Shown here one piece after another: positions 22,018 to 26,513 of a stretch of 26,513 nucleotides of DNA. The stretch comes from UBA2177 sp964487525. Its GTDB lineage: Bacteria; Patescibacteriota; Dojkabacteria; SC72. The stretch is from assembly GCA_964487525.1 (NCBI GenBank), contig CAZAQC010000006.1, forward strand, positions 1 through 26,513. The letters are read 5' to 3'. The first letter of the stretch is position 1. Each line of letters starts with the position of its first letter. The notes under the pieces are model-generated. The model had not been told where the DNA came from and did not search any database. It was given only the letters and a program-made list of their open reading frames with translations. Both the position numbers and the translations under genes were made by a program.

Positions 22018-23790
22018 ATGAATTCTGAAGAAATATTAAAATTAGAGAAAATGAGACACTCGGCTTCACACATATTAGCTCAAGCCGTATTAATGCTATA
22101 TCCTGACACAAAATTAGGCATAGGACCTGCTATTGAAAATGGCTTTTACTACGATTTTGAATTTAGTGAACCAATAGAGGAGGAAGATTTACCAAAAATA
22201 GAGAAAGAAATGAAGAAGATAATAAAACAAAATCTTCCTTTCAACAAGATAATGATGAATAAGGAGAAGGCAACTGAATATCTCAACAAGACTGATCAAA
22301 AATATAAACTTGAACTTTTAAATGAATTAGAAGGAGACGAATTTAGCTTCTATGTAACTGGAGAGAATGAGTTTGCAGATCTTTGTAGAGGACCTCACGT
22401 TGAAAACACAAAAGAGATAGGATCAATTAAACTTACTAAGACTGCAGGTGCATATTGGAGAGGTGATGAAAAACAAAAGATGCTTACCAGAATATATGGT
22501 ACTGCATTTGAAACTAAAGAGCAGTTAGATGAGTTTTTAAAAAATCAAATTGAACTAGAAAATAGAAATCACAGAAAACTTGGCAAACAATTAAATCTTT
22601 TCGCAATAATTCCTGAAATAGGACAAGGTTTACCTGTATGGTTACCTAGGGGATATGTTATGAGAAGAATCTTAGAGGACTATATGCTTGAATTGGAAAG
22701 AGATGCAGGATATGAACATGTTTTAACTCCACATATAAATAAAGAGATACTTTTTAAAACTTCAGGTCATTTAGATTTCTACAAAGAATCTATGTATGCT
22801 CCTGTACAGGTAGAGGATGAGACTTACTATCTTAAACCTATGAACTGTCCAGCTGGAATGATGATTTACAAAATGTCACCTAAAAGCTACAGAGATCTTC
22901 CTTACAAGCTTGGAGAATTAGGTACAGTATATAGATATGAGAAATCCGGAGAATTACATGGATTACAAAGGGTTAGAGGTTTTACTCAAAACGATGCTCA
23001 TCTATTTTGTACTCAAGAACAACTAGAAGCTGTTATAAATGAAACTCTCGATTTGCTAATAATATTTTACAAAGATGTAGGGTTTGATAATTACAAATTC
23101 AGACTATCTCTTTCCGACAGAGAAGCTAATCCTAAAAAATATTCAGGTGATCCTGAAAAATGGAAAATAGCAGAAGAAACTTTAAGAAATGTATTAAAGA
23201 AAAGAGAAATAGAGTTTGAAGAAATACCTGGAGATGCAGCCTTTTACGGACCAAAGATTGATGTACAAGCTGTTAATGTATTTGGTAAAGAAGATTCTGT
23301 ATCTACAATACAATTAGATTTCAATTTACCTGAAAAGTTTGAAATTAAATATATAGATGCAGAAGGATTAGAAAAACAACCATTCGTAATACACAGAGCA
23401 TTAATTGGATCATTTGAAAGGTTCTTTGCATTCCTCATAGAACATCACGGAGGAGATTTCCCATTGTGGTTTACTCCTGAACAAGTTTACATAGTCCCTA
23501 TCTCCGAAAAGCATAAAGAATATTCTGACAAGGTATTTAAAGAAATGAAAGATGCTAAACTTAGGGTAAAACTAGACGATAGGAATAAGAGTATGCAGTC
23601 AAGAATAAGAGATGCAGAGAGAATGAAAATCCCATATATTGTAGTAGTAGGGGACAAAGAAGTAGAAACAGATACAATATCTGTCAGGGCAAGAAGAAAC
23701 AAAGAGGAAGGTTTAATGAAAGTACAAGAGTTCATAGACAACCTCAAAGTTGAAATAAGAAATAAAGAGTCTTTTGAGAAAGACAAATAA
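22018..23790 (+). CDS. thrS: threonyl-tRNA synthetase lacking the TGS domain
   Basis: ThrRS charges tRNA-Thr and edits mischarged Ser. The 590 residues begin directly in the editing (SAD-like) domain, with MRHSASHILAQAV giving the H-x-x-x-H motif (about 12-24) and DLCRGPH later. The N-terminal TGS domain of about 60 residues found in E. coli ThrRS (642 residues) is absent. The class II catalytic core has MNCPAGMMIY with the zinc Cys, motif 2 with YRYEKSGELHGLQRVRGFTQ, and motif 3 with VIHRALIGSFERF. The zinc-ligand His residues in the DAHLF and VIHRAL contexts are kept. A C-terminal anticodon-binding domain follows (about 490-585). It leads the thrS-infC-rpmI-rplT group and has a 172-bp upstream region with a possible leader peptide. 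Confidence 0.95.
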   Translation: MNSEEILKLEKMRHSASHILAQAVLMLYPDTKLGIGPAIENGFYYDFEFSEPIEEEDLPKIEKEMKKIIKQNLPFNKIMMNKEKATEYLNKTDQKYKLELLNELEGDEFSFYVTGENEFADLCRGPHVENTKEIGSIKLTKTAGAYWRGDEKQKMLTRIYGTAFETKEQLDEFLKNQIELENRNHRKLGKQLNLFAIIPEIGQGLPVWLPRGYVMRRILEDYMLELERDAGYEHVLTPHINKEILFKTSGHLDFYKESMYAPVQVEDETYYLKPMNCPAGMMIYKMSPKSYRDLPYKLGELGTVYRYEKSGELHGLQRVRGFTQNDAHLFCTQEQLEAVINETLDLLIIFYKDVGFDNYKFRLSLSDREANPKKYSGDPEKWKIAEETLRNVLKKREIEFEEIPGDAAFYGPKIDVQAVNVFGKEDSVSTIQLDFNLPEKFEIKYIDAEGLEKQPFVIHRALIGSFERFFAFLIEHHGGDFPLWFTPEQVYIVPISEKHKEYSDKVFKEMKDAKLRVKLDDRNKSMQSRIRDAERMKIPYIVVVGDKEVETDTISVRARRNKEEGLMKVQEFIDNLKVEIRNKESFEKDK

Positions 23791-23814
23791 ATTAAATATA
23801 TATTAATTAAATAA

Positions 23815-24342
23815 ATGGATCTAAAGAAAAAATCGGGACCAAATGTTAATCAATACATTAGAGCAAGTGAAGTACAGTTAATTGATGAAAAAGGAGAGAA
23901 TGCTGGGGTAGTATCAACAGACAAAGCATTAGTTATGGCAAAAGAGAGAGGATTGGATTTAGTAGAGGTTGGACCAAATATTAAACCTCCGATTTGTAAG
24001 ATAATGGATTTTTCTAAATATCTTTACAGTCAAAATAAGAAACTAAGAGCAAATAAAAGGGGGAAGTCAAAAGAGCAGAAGGAGTTTAGGTTCTCACCAG
24101 TAATTGAAACTGCAGATATAGATCATAGAGTGAAAAGATCAAAAGAATTTTTGGAGAAAGGACATCCAGTTAGAATAGTCATGCAAAAAAAAGGTCGTCA
24201 ACCTATGGAGTTAGCGAAAGAAGTTTTTGCTGAAATATTGACTAATTTTACCGATTATAGTAGTATCGAAGCCGAGCCTAAATATGAAGGAAATAGAATA
24301 TCCATAACGTTTAAACCAAATGGCAAGACAGAAAACAAATAA
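23815..24342 (+). CDS. infC: translation initiation factor IF-3
   Basis: IF-3 binds the 30S subunit, keeps it apart from 50S and proofreads the start codon. The 175 residues show both domains. The N-domain begins NQYIRASEVQLIDEKGE and includes ERGLDLVEVGPNIKPPICKIMDF. A Lys-rich linker (about 70-85) leads into the C-domain with FRFSPVIETADIDHR and VRIVMQKKGRQ. It starts at an ordinary ATG, unlike the AUU of E. coli infC that serves autoregulation. The start is 24 nt after thrS with no Shine-Dalgarno. TATATT at 23799-23804 could be an internal promoter. Its last 23 nt overlap rpmI. Confidence 0.96.
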   Translation: MDLKKKSGPNVNQYIRASEVQLIDEKGENAGVVSTDKALVMAKERGLDLVEVGPNIKPPICKIMDFSKYLYSQNKKLRANKRGKSKEQKEFRFSPVIETADIDHRVKRSKEFLEKGHPVRIVMQKKGRQPMELAKEVFAEILTNFTDYSSIEAEPKYEGNRISITFKPNGKTENK

Positions 24343-24532
24343 AACTGCAAGGAAAAGAATAAATGCATCAAACCCTAGGGGAAACAAGGTCCCTAAATTA
24401 AGGTTCAAACAGAGTCATCAAGGCCATTTGAGAACAAAGAAATCTTCTACTCAAAAAAGAAGACAGAAAGATAATGGCTTGATTGATAAAAGCAATAGAA
24501 AAAATCTAGTTAGAAAAATAGTTAATCTTTAA
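24320..24532 (+). CDS. rpmI: 50S ribosomal protein bL35
   Basis: A 70-residue, very basic protein with the bL35 pattern: the N-terminal K-T-N-K-T-A-R-K-R-I motif, a central SHQGHLRTKKS matching the family SH-x-L-x-x-K-S signature, and a basic tail. It is a little longer than usual (about 65). Its ATG lies 23 nt inside the end of infC. No later in-frame start would keep the conserved N-terminus, so the overlap is accepted. It sits between infC and rplT in the standard bacterial order. Confidence 0.9.
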   Translation: MARQKTNKTARKRINASNPRGNKVPKLRFKQSHQGHLRTKKSSTQKRRQKDNGLIDKSNRKNLVRKIVNL

Positions 24533-24542
24533 TATTAGATAA

Positions 24543-24881
24543 ATGAGAGTCAAAGGTGGAATAACAAGAAGAAGAAGACATAAGAAAGTACTTAAAAGTA
24601 CAAAAGGATATAGATTAACTAAAAGTAAACTATACAAAGTAGCACATGAGGCATACATGCATGCAGGACAGTATGCATATAACCATAGACAAAGAAGAGC
24701 AAGTGAGATGAGAAAACTTTGGATAACTAAGATTAATGCAGCATGCAAACAAAATAATACTCAATATAAAGATTTGATTAGTAAAATGAAGTCAAAAAAC
24801 GTCGAATTGAATCGTATGGTATTAGCAGACTTAGCTGTAAATAATCCTGAAGTATTTACCTTCTTAGTAAAGTCTTTGTAG
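24543..24881 (+). CDS. rplT: 50S ribosomal protein bL20
   Basis: bL20 is an early assembly protein of the 50S subunit that binds 23S rRNA. The 112 residues match the family. The N-terminal part is a long basic helix (VKGGITRRRRHKKVLKSTKG). The globular part has QYAYNHRQRRASEMRKLWI, then INAACKQNN and LNRMVLADLAVNNPEVF. In E. coli L20 represses rpmI-rplT translation through a structured leader. Here rpmI overlaps infC, so no comparable leader is seen. The gene is the last before a strong terminator. Confidence 0.97.
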   Translation: MRVKGGITRRRRHKKVLKSTKGYRLTKSKLYKVAHEAYMHAGQYAYNHRQRRASEMRKLWITKINAACKQNNTQYKDLISKMKSKNVELNRMVLADLAVNNPEVFTFLVKSL

Positions 24882-24899
24882 AGTACTATTAAGTTTTTT

Positions 24900-24925
24900 A
24901 AAGGACTCTAAAAGGGTCCTTTTTT
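24900..24925 (+). terminator. Rho-independent terminator of the thrS-infC-rpmI-rplT operon
   Basis: AAAGGACTCT (24900-24909), a 3-nt loop and AGGGTCCTTT (24913-24922) form a 10-bp stem with one G-U pair, followed by a T run through 24925. It begins 19 nt after the rplT stop. Confidence 0.85.
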
Positions 24926-24943
24926 GTTTAATAATATATGTAG

Positions 24944-24949
24944 TATACT
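24944..24949 (+). promoter_or_regulatory. candidate pheS -10 box
   Basis: TATACT, 25 nt before the ATG at 24975 and just after the terminator, so pheS-pheT need a start site here. The -35 is poor (T-rich). Confidence 0.4.
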
Positions 24950-24974
24950 TGTAAGATAATTAACTATTTTGAAA

Positions 24975-26012
24975 ATGACATATAAAAACGAAACCATTAA
25001 CAAATTAAAAAAGGAGATAGAGCGAGATAAAGAAACCCTTGACCATTCTGAGTTAAAACAGAAATATACCAACAAAAACGGACTACTTTCTATTGCAATG
25101 AAAGAGATTTCATCCATATCTAAAGAAGAAAAAGCTGAATACGGAAAAGAGGTTAATGATATAAAAATACTTGTTAACGATATACTGGCTCAGAAGGCAA
25201 ATGAATTTAACACATATTCTTCAAGTAATATGATAGACCCTACGGCACCTTTTGATGTTAATAGCAAAGAAGATCCACTAAACAATTTCTTAGATCTAAA
25301 AGGAACTAAACATCCACTAACTAAGGAGGTAGAGATATTGACTGATATTTTCAGTAGTATGGGTTTTGATATATTAGAAAGCAGACAGCTCGATGATGAT
25401 TACCATATGTTCCAATCTCTTAACTTTCCCAAAGGTCATCCTGCTAGAGATATGTATGATACCTTCAGAACAGAAGAAAATTTTATATTGCCTGCTCATA
25501 CCTCTACAATGCAAAACAGGGCTCTAAAGATGTTTGGGCCTCCTCCAATAGCTGTTGTTTTACCTGGTAGATGTTTTAGAAACGAAGCTACAGACGCGGG
25601 ACATGAACATACATTCCATCAAATAGAGGGGATATATGTAGACAAGGGGGTATCTTTAGGAAACATGATAGCTACTATAAAATCTTTTCTTGAGAAATAT
25701 CTAGAAACCGAACTTGAAGTTAAAATACAACCTGCATATTTCCCATTTACTGAACCTGATTGTGAATTTGTAATTAGTTGTCCATTCTGTAACAAAACTG
25801 GTTGTTCTACATGTGGACATTCTGGATGGATAGAGATAATGGGCTGTGGAATGATTCATCCTAATGTACTAAAAGAAGCAAATATAGATCCTGATATATA
25901 TACAGGATTCGCATGGGGCTTTGGTGTTGATAGACTTACTATGATTAAACTTGGCATACATGATATCCGCTTTCTAAGGGATGGTAACCTTAATTTCTTA
26001 AGACAATTCTAA
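24975..26012 (+). CDS. pheS: phenylalanyl-tRNA synthetase alpha subunit
   Basis: PheS is the catalytic class II subunit of the (alpha-beta)2 enzyme. I start it at the ATG at 24975, although an in-frame TTG lies two codons earlier; 345 residues. A charged helical N-terminal arm (about 1-75) that contacts tRNA precedes the core. The core has HPLTKEVEIL, GHPARDMYDTF, TSTMQNRAL, motif 2 GRCFRNEATDAGHEHTFHQIEG and motif 3 GFGVDRLTMIKLGIHDIR. A C-x2-C-x4-C-x2-C insert (CPFCNKTGCSTC) before GWIEIMGCGMIHPNV could bind zinc and is known in many bacterial PheS proteins. pheT follows after 1 nt. Confidence 0.96.
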   Translation: MTYKNETINKLKKEIERDKETLDHSELKQKYTNKNGLLSIAMKEISSISKEEKAEYGKEVNDIKILVNDILAQKANEFNTYSSSNMIDPTAPFDVNSKEDPLNNFLDLKGTKHPLTKEVEILTDIFSSMGFDILESRQLDDDYHMFQSLNFPKGHPARDMYDTFRTEENFILPAHTSTMQNRALKMFGPPPIAVVLPGRCFRNEATDAGHEHTFHQIEGIYVDKGVSLGNMIATIKSFLEKYLETELEVKIQPAYFPFTEPDCEFVISCPFCNKTGCSTCGHSGWIEIMGCGMIHPNVLKEANIDPDIYTGFAWGFGVDRLTMIKLGIHDIRFLRDGNLNFLRQF

Positions 26013-26013
26013 C

Positions 26014-26513
26014 ATGAGAGTAACCACAAACCTTTTAAGACAATTTGGAGACATAACAGCTACTGATGAAGAGATAGTAAAGCTGATAAAAGAGCATATT
26101 GGAGAGGTTGACTACCATCATAACTTAGAAGAGGATTACAAGGATATCGTTATAGCAGAAATAAAACAGAAAGAAGATCATCCTGATGCAGACAAATTAG
26201 GCATATATCAAATAGATTTTGGTGAGAAAGAGAACATACAAGTTGTAGCAGGAGACAGATCATTAGAAGTTGGAAACAAGGTAGCATATTTAAAAGTTGG
26301 CTCTATTGTTCCATACAGTATATATACAGAACCAGAGCCTTTTGTACTAAAGGCTGTCACTTTAAGAGGTGTACTTTCAAATGGTATGCTAGGCTCAGAA
26401 AGAGAACTTAATGTTGGAATGAATCATGAAAAAGTAATGGTTCTACCAAATGACGCTCCAAAAGGGATATCTTTTAGTGACTATTTTGAACTTAACGATA
26501 CAGTTATTGAAAT
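26014..26513 (+). CDS. pheT: phenylalanyl-tRNA synthetase beta subunit, 3'-truncated by window edge
   Basis: The frame starts 1 nt after the pheS stop and stays open to the right edge (166 complete codons of about 800). The visible part is the N-terminal B1 region and the tRNA-binding (EMAP/Trbp111-like OB) domain: KEDHPDADKLGIYQIDFG, VVAGDRSLEVGNKVAY, VTLRGVLSNGMLGSERELNV and VLPNDAPKG all match PheT. The rest, with the editing and B8 domains, lies outside the window. The Met start with the preceding VTTNLLRQF-type helix is consistent with the family. Confidence 0.93.
   Translation, partial: MRVTTNLLRQFGDITATDEEIVKLIKEHIGEVDYHHNLEEDYKDIVIAEIKQKEDHPDADKLGIYQIDFGEKENIQVVAGDRSLEVGNKVAYLKVGSIVPYSIYTEPEPFVLKAVTLRGVLSNGMLGSERELNVGMNHEKVMVLPNDAPKGISFSDYFELNDTVIE

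Noticed and set aside
24969..24974. TTG start for pheS two codons earlier
   Set aside because: The ATG at 24975 is a standard start and the two extra codons add no conserved residues.

Overview
The window is AT-rich bacterial DNA in the standard code (TGA is used as stop, for example at the ends of ftsI and recG). Genes are tightly packed, with many 4-23 nt overlaps. Several housekeeping proteins are shorter than usual: TruB has no room for a PUA domain, ThrRS lacks TGS, and the RelA/SpoT homologue lacks ACT. There is also a DUF2341/Gly-rich/Fn3-like surface protein. Together these suggest a Candidate Phyla Radiation (Patescibacteria) genome. That is an inference, and I cannot name the phylum. 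A run of 10 Ns at 2509-2518 shows that this is a draft scaffold.

Layout. 2-2294: 3' part of murA facing murF (cell-wall precursor synthesis). 2295-2694: divergent regulatory region with a murF promoter on the minus strand and a duplicated mraZ promoter followed by a three-unit MraZ-box array. 2695-7231: short division/cell-wall cluster mraZ-rsmH-ftsL-ftsI-mraY. 7226-7933: minus-strand, membrane-anchored cysteine-motif protein of unknown function. 7934-8168: intergenic region with three pairs of an 11-bp quasi-palindrome. 8169-10411: tatD, with rsmI and truB on the opposite strand. 10449-11434: membrane-anchored methyltransferase and an unknown protein. 11502-15631: rarA, tyrS, a degenerate RelA/SpoT homologue and a 36-residue membrane peptide. 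15635-21845: recG, a SpoU-type methyltransferase, the large surface protein and rsmD. 22018-26513: thrS-infC-rpmI-rplT, a clear terminator, then pheS and pheT (cut by the right edge).

The genes are mainly informational (tRNA charging, rRNA and tRNA modification, ribosomal proteins, DNA repair) or serve peptidoglycan synthesis and septation. The main points for a second look are regulatory. The mraZ promoter is doubled and carries MraZ boxes at its start site. Competing hairpins lie between tyrS and the RelA/SpoT homologue. The 11-bp repeat pairs upstream of tatD are spaced at whole helical turns. Many promoters place the ATG 6-8 nt after the -10 box and Shine-Dalgarno sequences are almost absent, so leaderless translation may be common. 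Among proteins, MraY lacks two of its usual catalytic acids, the RelA/SpoT homologue has a degraded hydrolase domain, and one unknown protein carries the same cysteine module at both ends.
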